NCBI GenBank assembly: GCA_943788095.1
Contig: CALSOZ010000001.1
Coordinates: 310,001 to 374,000 of the forward strand
DNA: 64,000 nucleotides
Source: an uncultured Flavobacteriaceae bacterium
GTDB taxonomy: Bacteria > Bacteroidota > Bacteroidia > Flavobacteriales > Flavobacteriaceae
Reading direction: 5' to 3'
Shown here: positions 1 through 8,680 of the stretch, piece after piece
How positions within the stretch are numbered: position 1 is the first letter of the stretch
Layout of the letters: each line of letters starts with the position of its first letter
Made by a program: the position numbers and the translations under genes
Notes under the pieces: generated by a model
Told to the model about the DNA's origin: nothing
Databases searched by the model: none
The model's input: the letters and a program-made list of their open reading frames with translations, nothing else

Positions 1-1
1 T

Positions 2-200
2 AATTATTCATGGGGATCAAGACACAAGTGTTCATTTAGAGGAGGCTCTGATGCTACATACGTGGTGTCCTAATGCATATTTGGCCGTATTGGAAGGTGC
101 GAATCATGTGTTTGGAAGTCAGCATCCTTGGCTATTTGACGAATTACCTCCGTATTTACAGCAAATCCACTCCAAAATCACCCATTTTATTAACAATTAG
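2..200 (+). CDS. C-terminal end of an alpha/beta-hydrolase-like protein (5' truncated by window edge)
   Basis: Frame 2 reads IIHGDQDTSVHLEEALMLHTWCPNAYLAVLEGANHVFGSQHPWLFDELPPYLQQIHSKITHFINN*; HGDxD and GANHVF resemble the acid/His region of alpha/beta hydrolases. Confidence 0.7.
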   Translation, partial: IIHGDQDTSVHLEEALMLHTWCPNAYLAVLEGANHVFGSQHPWLFDELPPYLQQIHSKITHFINN

Positions 201-292
201 GATTAGTTCTTAAAAAAAACTGCATTTATCTGATATTTTTTTTGGAAAGAACAAACTAATTTTTGTAATTTAGACTAAAATAAATATATATT

Positions 293-490
293 ATGGGATA
301 TTCATTCAAAAATAGCAAAGGAAAGACGTACTTTTTACACACTAAAGATGTAATTCTTAAAGGTGGTAGAGAACAAACTATTTATTATTTCGCCAAAGAT
401 GAGCGTGATAATACATGTGATCTTCCTGCTGGAAAAATGATTGTAGAAAACGAAAAAACTGGATTACCTTTTGTGAAAAAGGCCGTTTAA
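293..490 (+). CDS. small conserved hypothetical protein (65 aa)
   Basis: ORF with good codon usage followed by a terminator hairpin; MGYSFKNSKGKTYFLHTKDV...PAGKMIVENEKTGLPFVKK. Confidence 0.75.
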   Translation: MGYSFKNSKGKTYFLHTKDVILKGGREQTIYYFAKDERDNTCDLPAGKMIVENEKTGLPFVKKAV

Positions 491-513
491 AGTTTTTCAA
501 TCTAAACAATTTA

Positions 514-541
514 AAGTCCACTCTTAGAGTGGGCTTTTTTG
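514..541 (+). terminator. intrinsic terminator
   Basis: aagtccactct-tagagtgggcttttttg hairpin plus T tract, just after the 293-490 CDS. Confidence 0.75.
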
Positions 542-591
542 TTTCATGTCCATAATAAATAGCTTAAATTGAAAATAACAATTAACCAATC

Positions 592-1230
592 ATGCGAAAA
601 CAACTTATTATTTTTGCCTTTCTAATCTTAGGCGCAACTGCAGTAGCACAGACCACAAAAACATATTACAATAGCGGAAACACCTCAACGACTAAGAAGT
701 TTGTGGGTTCAAAGTGGCTTCCAGGAACTATAGTGTTAGCAGATGGGAGCGAACTTGTAGGCCAAGTTAAAGGCTATACGTATAAAGAGAATGACATCAA
801 TTCATTCCGGTTTAGAGTAAAAAAAGGAGACAAAGCAAGAACCATTAAAGCAGCGGATTGCCAGTTGATCTCTTACGATGGATTGATTATTCTTTCGTTG
901 CCTAAAAACCTTAAAAAAATATACGGGAAACGCCTATTTTATGTCTCTTTATATTATGGGGAGCATCTCACTATTTTTCAAAACCCCAAAGCAAGTATTT
1001 CAGAAGGTAGTCCAGGCTCGATTACATTTAATGAAGGTCAAATGCTCAGTTACTTAGCGCTAAAAGACGGCCAAATCTCCAAACTTACAGCCTTGAGCTT
1101 TAGAAAACAAATGAGAAGACTTTGTTATGATAATGAAAAATTCATGAACCGCACCACCGACAAAAGATGGTTTAAATATGACAACGTTTATAAAGTGGCT
1201 CATTTCTATAACCAAACCAAAAACAAGTAA
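592..1230 (+). CDS. exported hypothetical protein
   Basis: ORF with N-terminal signal peptide MRKQLIIFAFLILGATAVAQ. Confidence 0.65.
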   Translation: MRKQLIIFAFLILGATAVAQTTKTYYNSGNTSTTKKFVGSKWLPGTIVLADGSELVGQVKGYTYKENDINSFRFRVKKGDKARTIKAADCQLISYDGLIILSLPKNLKKIYGKRLFYVSLYYGEHLTIFQNPKASISEGSPGSITFNEGQMLSYLALKDGQISKLTALSFRKQMRRLCYDNEKFMNRTTDKRWFKYDNVYKVAHFYNQTKNK

Positions 1231-1344
1231 ACAGTTTTCTTTTATCACACTAAATGATCTCACATCCATCTTTAAATCTTGACTCACAGTTGAGAGATTA
1301 AATGGAGGTTACAAGTGACCGATCCCAAACAATAGCCCATACAT

Positions 1345-1902
1345 ATGAAATCAATTCTATTTTTAATCAGCTTCATTTTTTGTAGTCAACTACAAGCCCA
1401 AGACACAACATTTAAATATGTAAAAACAGACGAAACAAAAGCGATTGCAGGTCTCAAATCTGTGATGAACGCTTCTGCCTTTGTATTTAATGAACGGTCT
1501 GCTGCCGAGAATTATGAAATTGTGTACAACTACATCGCTTCTAAGTATGCGTACCCAGAGGATGTTTTGATGTCCTCAACTCCAGCAGAAGAACTCGTGA
1601 TTCAAGAAACAATTTCTGACTTATATACTATGAAGTCTATGGGGTTCGTCAATAGTTTTGCAGTGCGCTACAACCTAGTTTTCAAGACCAATGAAGGCAG
1701 TATAGAATGCATCGTTGTTTCTATGCAACTTGGAAATACAGTAAACATGTCTCAAAACATGGATGTAGAGTGGGATGATTTGAAAGGACTTTATTTGCAT
1801 CGAAAAAATGGGAAGCCTAAAAAAACGATGTTTGGAATAACAGACACAAAAATTGAAAACCATTTTAACGCTATTTTAAAATCCTTAAAACAGTCTAAAT
1901 AA
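1345..1902 (+). CDS. exported hypothetical protein
   Basis: ORF with signal peptide MKSILFLISFIFCSQLQAQ. Confidence 0.65.
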   Translation: MKSILFLISFIFCSQLQAQDTTFKYVKTDETKAIAGLKSVMNASAFVFNERSAAENYEIVYNYIASKYAYPEDVLMSSTPAEELVIQETISDLYTMKSMGFVNSFAVRYNLVFKTNEGSIECIVVSMQLGNTVNMSQNMDVEWDDLKGLYLHRKNGKPKKTMFGITDTKIENHFNAILKSLKQSK

Positions 1903-1946
1903 GGTGTTTATTTTATGATGAAAAGGTGTTGGTTAAACGACAAAAA

Positions 1947-2393
1947 CTAGTTCCAACGAATGTTTGGTGATGTGTGTGATCTAATAATCGCATAAAGCAC
2001 AATTGTGGCCATGCACAAGTGAAAATCGCCAAATAGGATAGGAACATTATTAAGTGATTCACTTAAAATTAGATAGCCGAGACATAAATTTGCGACTATA
2101 ACAGCAAAACCAATTTTTTTAGTTATAGCCAGTGCTGTCGGATCATTTGCGCCATATTTCACTCCTATAGGCAGGGTAATTATGACTTGTGTCAAAAACA
2201 TAATGATTACAGGAAGGCGCACTAAAGCATCGTCTTGGGCATAAAGCAATGACTCTACAATTATTGGGATACTACTGAAAAAACAAAGGCCTAAAGTAAA
2301 CCAGCTTCTATTTCTTTTATATGCGCCATATGCCGTTATTGACAAAAGCGAAAAATGGATAATTGTGATTAAGGTTATAAAAATTAGACTCAT
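1947..2393 (-). CDS. hypothetical multi-pass membrane protein
   Basis: Four or so hydrophobic segments; ORF 148 aa. Confidence 0.6.
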   Translation of the reverse strand: MSLIFITLITIIHFSLLSITAYGAYKRNRSWFTLGLCFFSSIPIIVESLLYAQDDALVRLPVIIMFLTQVIITLPIGVKYGANDPTALAITKKIGFAVIVANLCLGYLILSESLNNVPILFGDFHLCMATIVLYAIIRSHTSPNIRWN

Positions 2394-2596
2394 AATTAAG
2401 CAAAATCTAAATTGAATTATAACACAATATATAGATTTTTAATTTTAATCCAAAAAAGGGGTTGTGGGTTAAAATTAAAAAATAATTTTTTTATCTATTT
2501 TTTTGTAATTTGTGTCTTTTTTTGATTTTATGCACAAAATAGAGCTCTACAGAAAACATTTCACAAATATTTTATCGTTTAACAAAATAAAAATTA

Positions 2597-2840
2597 TTAG
2601 TCCCCTAGAGCTCCATGATTTGACCCATCAACAACGGAGTAGGCAAAGCTATTAAAAGTTGTGCCCGTGCCTTCAAAATGCACGACAGCCGGCTGTAGCA
2701 ATGTGGTTGTGCTCACCAAAGTGGCAGTATAGACATCCTGGACGGCCGGATTTTACGCTTGTAAATTTGCTTGACTTGAAAGCATGGCAAATAACACAAA
2801 AGAGTGCAGAAGGAATTTTTTTTCACTCGAAGACTGTTTT
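2597..2840 (-). pseudogene. decayed fragment of an exported protein gene
   Basis: Minus-strand frame reads EKKFLLHSFVLFAMLSSQANLQA*NPAVQDVYTATLVSTTTLLQPAVVHFEGTGTTFNSFAYSVVDGSNHGALGD*: signal-peptide-like N terminus, an in-frame stop, then a secreted-protein-like stretch. Confidence 0.45.
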
Positions 2841-3094
2841 AAACCTCAAATGGTGCTTGCCATAAGCAATTTTGTTATGAATGATTTTTATACAGATCAG
2901 ACGATTTATATGTTCGGAATATGATACATTGTTTTATAGTTCAAAGTTTAAATAATAGACATATAATTTATTAAAATTAAATTCGGCTTAAAAACGAGCC
3001 CATATTTATATATTAATTCGTGAGAGATTGTTATGATATAGCTTGTTTAACATTTTATTCATATATTTAAACAAAATATTAAAAAATAAATTTC

Positions 3095-3439
3095 ATGGAA
3101 ACTATATCAATTTTGTCGCAGCTTATTGTTTCAATCTCTGTAATTATTGTGTGGGTTTTTAGATATGAAAATATCGTCTTAGAATTTAAACAGTATGGTC
3201 TTTCTAGCTTAGTTAGAAATGCTGTTGGCGCATCTAAAATAGCGTTAGCAACCGTTTTGATTTTAGGAATTTGGTATACAGAATTTTTAATTCCAGCTGC
3301 TCTTTTAATGGCCGTTTTAATGATCGGTGCTCAATATTGTCATATGAAAGTCAAAAACCCGTTGGTTAAATTTATCCCTTCGTTAGCACTCCTCTTACTG
3401 TGTTTATTTGTTGCGGCCTTTAATTATGGCTTAATATAG
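3095..3439 (+). CDS. DoxX-like small membrane protein
   Basis: Four-TM 114 aa protein with VGASKIALATVLILGIW pattern typical of DoxX-like proteins. Confidence 0.55.
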   Translation: METISILSQLIVSISVIIVWVFRYENIVLEFKQYGLSSLVRNAVGASKIALATVLILGIWYTEFLIPAALLMAVLMIGAQYCHMKVKNPLVKFIPSLALLLLCLFVAAFNYGLI

Positions 3440-3442
3440 ACA

Positions 3443-3781
3443 ATGGATTTAAACCTTAGTATCCTCTTGTTTTCGGCAATTTCGTTTATTTTTTATGGCA
3501 TAACTTCTTTTTTTTCCAAAAGGATGTTGTCGGAATATGCTCGTTGGGGCTATAAAAATCAACGAATTTTATTGGGGTGTTTACAACTCTTAGGTGGGGT
3601 AGGTTTGATCGTAGGGATTATCAATTCAACGCTATTAATTATTGCGTCGTTTTTATTAACCTTTATGATGATTACGGCTGTTTTCGTAAGAATTAAAATC
3701 AAAGACAACATCGTTCAGATGTTCCCTGCGATTTTTTATACCGTCTTAAATTTTATAATTTTGTACAACTCAGTCGCGTAA
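3443..3781 (+). CDS. DoxX-like small membrane protein (second of a pair)
   Basis: Four-TM 112 aa protein, 3 bp after the previous ORF; YGITSFFSKRMLSEYARWGYKNQRILLGCLQLLGGVGLIVG. Confidence 0.6.
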   Translation: MDLNLSILLFSAISFIFYGITSFFSKRMLSEYARWGYKNQRILLGCLQLLGGVGLIVGIINSTLLIIASFLLTFMMITAVFVRIKIKDNIVQMFPAIFYTVLNFIILYNSVA

Positions 3782-3828
3782 CTTTTGAGAGACAAAGCGG
3801 TCGCGTTTAACAAGGCGAACGCCTTAAT

Positions 3829-4023
3829 TTAAGCCTTCTTTTTTTTCTTATTTTTAGCGGTAGGGAATCGTCCTTGATTGCCAATACCGTCCATGTCATG
3901 CTCATCGTATGCCTGTTGATGTTCATTTCGTTGGATGCGGTGTTGTTTCGAAACAATCGTCAACAAGAAATAGACGTACACTATAAAAATAATAAACCCG
4001 AAAATAAATATAAGTAAATTCAT
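3829..4023 (-). CDS. small membrane protein with Lys-rich C terminus
   Basis: MNLLIFIFGFIIFIVYVYFLLTIVSKQHR...NKKKKKA; internal ATG at 4023 preferred over the track start at 4077. Confidence 0.5.
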   Translation of the reverse strand: MNLLIFIFGFIIFIVYVYFLLTIVSKQHRIQRNEHQQAYDEHDMDGIGNQGRFPTAKNKKKKKA

Positions 4024-4190
4024 TTCTTTCTTCTTTGTCTTATGGCAATGGAAAGCGATAAAATCGACGGAACCCAAATTCCTACAAAAATTCCTTCTAG
4101 TTTATTTCCCATAAACCACAAGGTTACAGACATTAAAAAAGAGATGAATGCGAGTATAATAGGATAGTAAGCTTCAATAAAATCTTTCAT
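4020..4190 (-). CDS. small membrane protein (56 aa), below the ORF-track length cutoff
   Basis: Minus strand reads MKDFIEAYYPIILAFISFLMSVTLWFMGNKLEGIFVGIWVPSILSLSIAIRQRRKK*; stop overlaps the next start as ATGA. Confidence 0.55.
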   Translation of the reverse strand: MKDFIEAYYPIILAFISFLMSVTLWFMGNKLEGIFVGIWVPSILSLSIAIRQRRKK

Positions 4191-4279
4191 TGTTTTTTAT
4201 TTAAAGTTAGACAAGATTAGTCATTAAAGCGTTACAAAACTCATAAAATTTTAATCATTATGTTAAAATATAGCGAAAA

Positions 4280-4567
4280 ATATTTGGTTTGCATCTAATC
4301 AACAAAGACTATCAGAAGAATATTGCTATTGTAGAAAGCGAAAAGACCGCAATAATTATGAGTATTTTTTTACCTGATTTTATTTGGCTCGCTGCAGCGG
4401 GGAATGAAACTCCAATAGCGGTCTCTATTTACAATGTATCAGGCAAAGAAGTACTTTCTATAAAGAATACAAACAACATCAATGTACAAGCATTGCCAAG
4501 CGGTGTGTATGTGATTAGAATATCAGATGGTGTGGGGCAAACCAATAGAAAGTTTATAAAGAATTAA
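4280..4567 (+). pseudogene. chimeric remnant: Toprim/primase-like fragment joined to a T9SS type A sorting domain
   Basis: Frame reads FGLHLINKDYQKNIAIVESEKTAIIMSIFLPDFIWLAAAG (Bacteroidota mobile-element primase/DUF6371-like) then NETPIAVSIYNVSGKEVLSIKNTNNINVQALPSGVYVIRISDGVGQTNRKFIKN (T9SS C-terminal sorting domain). Confidence 0.6.
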
Positions 4568-4905
4568 ACAGACTTAAAATAATTTAAGAAGCCCTTTCAG
4601 AAATGTGAGGGTTTTTTTTATGCCTGCTTAAATCTACAATTATTGTGTAACTATTTGACGTAGAATGAATAATTATGTTGAGTAGTAACAGTCTTTAATG
4701 AATTCAATTTATAAAGTTATTTCAAGCAGTCAATATTTTATAATGTACCAAATGCACGAAATGAAGCCTAAAAAACAACTTTATTTTTTTACTAAAATTA
4801 TTATATAAATAAAACTAAAATAATTAAATCGTACAATAATCGTACAAATTAAGATACTAAAAAACCCCAACCTATTGATTAACAAATGGTTGAGGTATTA
4901 TTTAG

Positions 4906-4979
4906 TGGTCCCACTTGGGCTCGAACCAAGGACCCTCTGATTATGAGTCAGATGCTCTAACCAACTGAGCTATGGGACC
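4906..4979 (-). tRNA. tRNA with anticodon CAT (elongator Met, or Ile2 if the C is modified)
   Basis: Reverse complement GGTCCCATAGCTCAGTTGGTTAGAGCATCTGACTCATAATCAGAGGGTCCTTGGTTCGAGCCCAAGTGGGACCA folds as a cloverleaf with encoded CCA. Confidence 0.93.
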
Positions 4980-5026
4980 AATAAGGCTGCAATATTACAA
5001 CGTTTTTTAAAATTATAAAAAGAAAA

Positions 5027-5440
5027 TCAGTCTTTATTAGGGCGTTCCTGACAGAGTTCGATCAGAACCCCATTGGTTGATTTTGGATGTAAAAACGCAA
5101 TGCGCTTATGATCTGCGCCTTCTTTAGCGGTTTCATGAATCAATTCAAAACCCTCCGACTTTAAGCGTGCCAATTCAACTTCGATATCTTCCACCTCAAA
5201 AGCAATGTGATGCACGCCTTCGCCTTTTTTAGCAATAAACTTCGCAATAGGGCTGTTGGGATTGCTCGCTTCTAGCAGCTCAATTTTATGTGTTCCCACA
5301 TCAAAAAAAGAAGTTGTCACTCCTTCAGAGGCCACCGTTTCGGTTTTATAATGCGGCACGCCTAAAAGCTTTTTAAACAATTCATTAGAAGTAGATAAGT
5401 CTTTTACGGCAATACCAATATGTTCAATTTTCTTCAGCAT
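5027..5440 (-). CDS. mce: methylmalonyl-CoA epimerase
   Basis: VOC-fold motifs MLKKIEHIGIAVKDL...KKGEGVHHIAFEVEDIE...IELCQ. Confidence 0.9.
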   Translation of the reverse strand: MLKKIEHIGIAVKDLSTSNELFKKLLGVPHYKTETVASEGVTTSFFDVGTHKIELLEASNPNSPIAKFIAKKGEGVHHIAFEVEDIEVELARLKSEGFELIHETAKEGADHKRIAFLHPKSTNGVLIELCQERPNKD

Positions 5441-5507
5441 ATCACAAATTTAACCGAAAAGGACTAGCTTTTAAACAATTCACCCAGAAATATATTATTT
5501 TTACCCT

Positions 5508-5900
5508 ATGGAAAGTCAAAGACAAAAAAAAATAGCCTCCGTTTTACAGCGTGATCTCGTTGAGGTATTACAAGGCGCAGCCACCCAAGGCGGGATGAAA
5601 GGCATTCTAATTTCAGTGACAAAGGTCAATGTGACTGTCGATCTTTCGATTGCGAAAGTGTATTTGAGTATTTTCCCGATTGATAAAGGCGCCGAGCTTT
5701 TGGAAGGGATTCGATCCAATGCACCGCTTATCAAACACGAGCTGTCGCAACGGACCAAGCACCAATTACGTCGCATGCCACAATTGATTTTTTATATTGA
5801 TGATTCTTTGGAGTATATCGATCAAATTGACAAATCACTGAAACGCACCGAAAACCCCATTGAGAATCCAGAATTGTTAGAGAAACGAAAAAAGGCCTAA
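5508..5900 (+). CDS. rbfA: 30S ribosome-binding factor A
   Basis: MESQRQKKIASVLQRDLVEVLQ...VNVTVDLSIAKVYLSIFP...LRRMPQLIFYIDDSLEYIDQID. Confidence 0.92.
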   Translation: MESQRQKKIASVLQRDLVEVLQGAATQGGMKGILISVTKVNVTVDLSIAKVYLSIFPIDKGAELLEGIRSNAPLIKHELSQRTKHQLRRMPQLIFYIDDSLEYIDQIDKSLKRTENPIENPELLEKRKKA

Positions 5901-7100
5901 TTGAAAGTCCCCCTATATATCGCCAAACGTTATTTGTTTTCTAAAAGCAATAACAACGCCATCAACTTTATTACCCTCATTGCTGGCTTTGGGATTATTA
6001 TTGGAACTGCGGCTCTTTTTATTGTACTTTCAGGATTTTCGGGACTTAAAAATTTTAGTTTAGAGTTTACCTCTTTTTCGGATCCCGATCTGAAAATAGT
6101 CCCTAAAACCTCTAAAACCTTTCAATTTACGCCGGCTCATAAAAAAGCCTTACGAGCGTTAAACAGCATTGCATACTACACAGAAGTTGTGGAAGAGCGG
6201 ATGCTAATGAGTTGCGAAAACAAACATTTGGCCGTGACCTTGAAAGGCGTAGATGCAAACTTTCCAAATGCGACCATCGATTCTATTTTAGTCTATGGGC
6301 AGTGGTTTGAACCAAACACGCCTCAAATTGTGGCCGGATGGGGTGTGACCAACGAATTAGGCTTTGGAATTTTTGACGTTACCAAAGTCATTAAACTCTA
6401 TGCACCCAAGCCAGGAACAGGACAGCTTGCCTCCGTTAAGAGTGCCTTTACAAGTCTGAAAGTGGCCAATGTAGGTATCTTTCAGATTAATGAAACCCTC
6501 GATAATTCGCTGGTATTCACATCGCTTGCAAACGCTAAATATTTATTAAATTATGATGCCCAAACGCTGAGTGCAATAGATATTTATCTAAACCTCTCGA
6601 TCGAAGAAGATGTCGCAAGAATGGCTCTTCAAACTATTTTTGAAAACCAAGTAACCATCAAGAATCGAGTGCAGCTAAACGACGCTTTATATAAGATGTT
6701 GAACACCGAACACGTGGCAGTTTATTTGATTTTCACCTTGATTTTGATCATCGCATTGTTTAACATTATTGGATCGATCATTATGATGATTTTAGACAAG
6801 AAAAAGAATTTGAAAACACTTTACAACCTTGGAGCCACCGTTAAAGAGTTACGGAAAATTTTCTATTATCAAGGAATTTTAATGACCATTATAGGCGGTA
6901 GTATAGGGATTCTTATTGGGGTGATCACTATTTGGTTGCAACTAGACTATTCGCTGGTTATGATTACGCCATCGCTTCCATATCCAGTGGATTTGGAATT
7001 GACTAACGTCGGAATCGTTCTAGTTACTATATTGGTGTTAGGCGTTCTCGCCTCTCGAATTGCGTCGCAACGCATTGCTAAAACGTCCTTCAACGCTTAA
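5901..7100 (+). CDS. ABC transporter permease, LolC/LolE-FtsX family (TTG start)
   Basis: KVPLYIAKRYLFSKSNNNAINFITLIAGFGIIIGTAALFIVLSGFSGLK N terminus and C-terminal FtsX TM region. Confidence 0.85.
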   Translation: MKVPLYIAKRYLFSKSNNNAINFITLIAGFGIIIGTAALFIVLSGFSGLKNFSLEFTSFSDPDLKIVPKTSKTFQFTPAHKKALRALNSIAYYTEVVEERMLMSCENKHLAVTLKGVDANFPNATIDSILVYGQWFEPNTPQIVAGWGVTNELGFGIFDVTKVIKLYAPKPGTGQLASVKSAFTSLKVANVGIFQINETLDNSLVFTSLANAKYLLNYDAQTLSAIDIYLNLSIEEDVARMALQTIFENQVTIKNRVQLNDALYKMLNTEHVAVYLIFTLILIIALFNIIGSIIMMILDKKKNLKTLYNLGATVKELRKIFYYQGILMTIIGGSIGILIGVITIWLQLDYSLVMITPSLPYPVDLELTNVGIVLVTILVLGVLASRIASQRIAKTSFNA

Positions 7101-8089
7101 ACAAATTGGTAATCACCAAAGACCTCTTCCACTTCATCAAAGGTCGCAAAAACATCGGCACTGTGATCGCTGGTTACCATTTTTGTTCTGAAGGGTTTAA
7201 AATCTGGAATCCCTTTAAAATAATTGGTATAATGACGTCGCGTTTCTAATACACCCAACACTTCACCTTTCCAATCAATTGCCATTTGCAAATGACGGCG
7301 CGCAGCCTCCACCCGTTCTAGCATGCTAATAGGACCCAAGTGTTGCCCGGTTTGCATAAAGTGCTTGACTTGCTTAAAAAACCAAGGATTACCAATCGTT
7401 GCACGGCCAATCATGGCGCCGTCCAACCCATATTGATCACGCATTTCAATAGCGCGTTCTGGGGAGTTGACATCACCATTTCCAAAAACAGGAATGTGCA
7501 TCCGTGGATTGTTTTTAACCTCTGCAATTGGTCCCCAGTCGGCAGCACCTTTATACATTTGTGCACGCGTTCGTCCATGAATAGAAATAGCTGCACAGCC
7601 TACATCTTGTAGTCTTTCAGCTACTTCCACAATATGAATAGAATCATGATCCCAACCCAACCGCGTTTTGACGGTCACTGGTAAATTGGTACGCTTCACC
7701 ATTTCTGCGGTAAGCTTTTCCATTAAACACACATCTTTTAAAATTCCGGCACCAGCCCCTTTGCTGACCACTTTTTTAACGGGACATCCAAAGTTAATGT
7801 CTATAATATCCGGATTGGATTTTTCTACAATATCAATGGCTTGCAACATACTGTCCAAATTAGCGCCAAAAATTTGAATGCCTACCGGACGTTCTTTTTC
7901 ATAGATGTCTAATTTCATGGTGCTTTTGACCGCATCACGAATCAGGCCTTCGCTCGAAATAAATTCGGTATAGACCACATCGGCACCTTGCTCTTTACAT
8001 AAAGCACGAAAAGGCGGGTCGCTTACATCTTCCATCGGAGCAAGTAATAAAGGGAATTCGGGGAGTTCTATGGAACCAATTTTAACCAT
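7097..8089 (-). CDS. dusB: tRNA-dihydrouridine synthase
   Basis: LLLAPMEDVSDPPFR, DINFGCPVKKVVSKGAGAGILKD, TVKTRLGWD, HGRTRAQMYKG. Confidence 0.93.
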   Translation of the reverse strand: MVKIGSIELPEFPLLLAPMEDVSDPPFRALCKEQGADVVYTEFISSEGLIRDAVKSTMKLDIYEKERPVGIQIFGANLDSMLQAIDIVEKSNPDIIDINFGCPVKKVVSKGAGAGILKDVCLMEKLTAEMVKRTNLPVTVKTRLGWDHDSIHIVEVAERLQDVGCAAISIHGRTRAQMYKGAADWGPIAEVKNNPRMHIPVFGNGDVNSPERAIEMRDQYGLDGAMIGRATIGNPWFFKQVKHFMQTGQHLGPISMLERVEAARRHLQMAIDWKGEVLGVLETRRHYTNYFKGIPDFKPFRTKMVTSDHSADVFATFDEVEEVFGDYQFV

Positions 8090-8092
8090 GCG

Positions 8093-8677
8093 TTATTTAT
8101 AAAAATTCATTTCATCTAAATAGTTCCAAACAGCCTCTGGGAGCATCGGTCGAATGTTTTGACCCGCTTTTATTTGCTGACGAATAAAGGTTGAGGAAAG
8201 TTCCATTATGGGAGCGTCTATTTTAATTATTTTAGCTTCTTTAGTTAAGAGTGCTGTTTTTTTGATCTCAGTTGATTTTCTAGGATACACATAAATGGGG
8301 TAGCGTTTGATAATCACTTCGGCATTTTTCCATTTAGGCAACGAGTTCAAATTGTCTTCACCCATAATAAGCGCAAAGGTATGTTCGGGGTGTTTTTCTT
8401 CTAAATACGCCAATGTATGCACCGTATAGTTGGGTTGAGGTAAACCAAACTCAATAGCGCTTGGCTTTAGTTTTGGATACTCTTTTGTCGCCCGATATAC
8501 CATTTCTAAGCGCTGATGATCATCTAATAAACTTTGCTTTTTTTTATGTGGACTTTGGGGGGTGACTATGATCCAAACTTGGTCTAAGTCCGAATGCTCC
8601 GCCAAATGATTTGCAATGACCAAGTGCCCCACATGCATAGGGTTGAACGTTCCAAAATAGAGTCCAATAGTCATCAC
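8093..8677 (-). CDS. nadD: nicotinate-nucleotide adenylyltransferase
   Basis: GLYFGTFNPMHVGHLVIAN, SSTFIRQQI. Confidence 0.92.
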   Translation of the reverse strand: MMTIGLYFGTFNPMHVGHLVIANHLAEHSDLDQVWIIVTPQSPHKKKQSLLDDHQRLEMVYRATKEYPKLKPSAIEFGLPQPNYTVHTLAYLEEKHPEHTFALIMGEDNLNSLPKWKNAEVIIKRYPIYVYPRKSTEIKKTALLTKEAKIIKIDAPIMELSSTFIRQQIKAGQNIRPMLPEAVWNYLDEMNFYK

Positions 8678-8680
8678 TTT

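Noticed and set aside
2659-2865. Plus-strand 68-aa ORF
   Set aside because: Low-plausibility composition (Cys/Trp/Pro-rich) and the opposite strand shows a more protein-like, signal-peptide-bearing remnant
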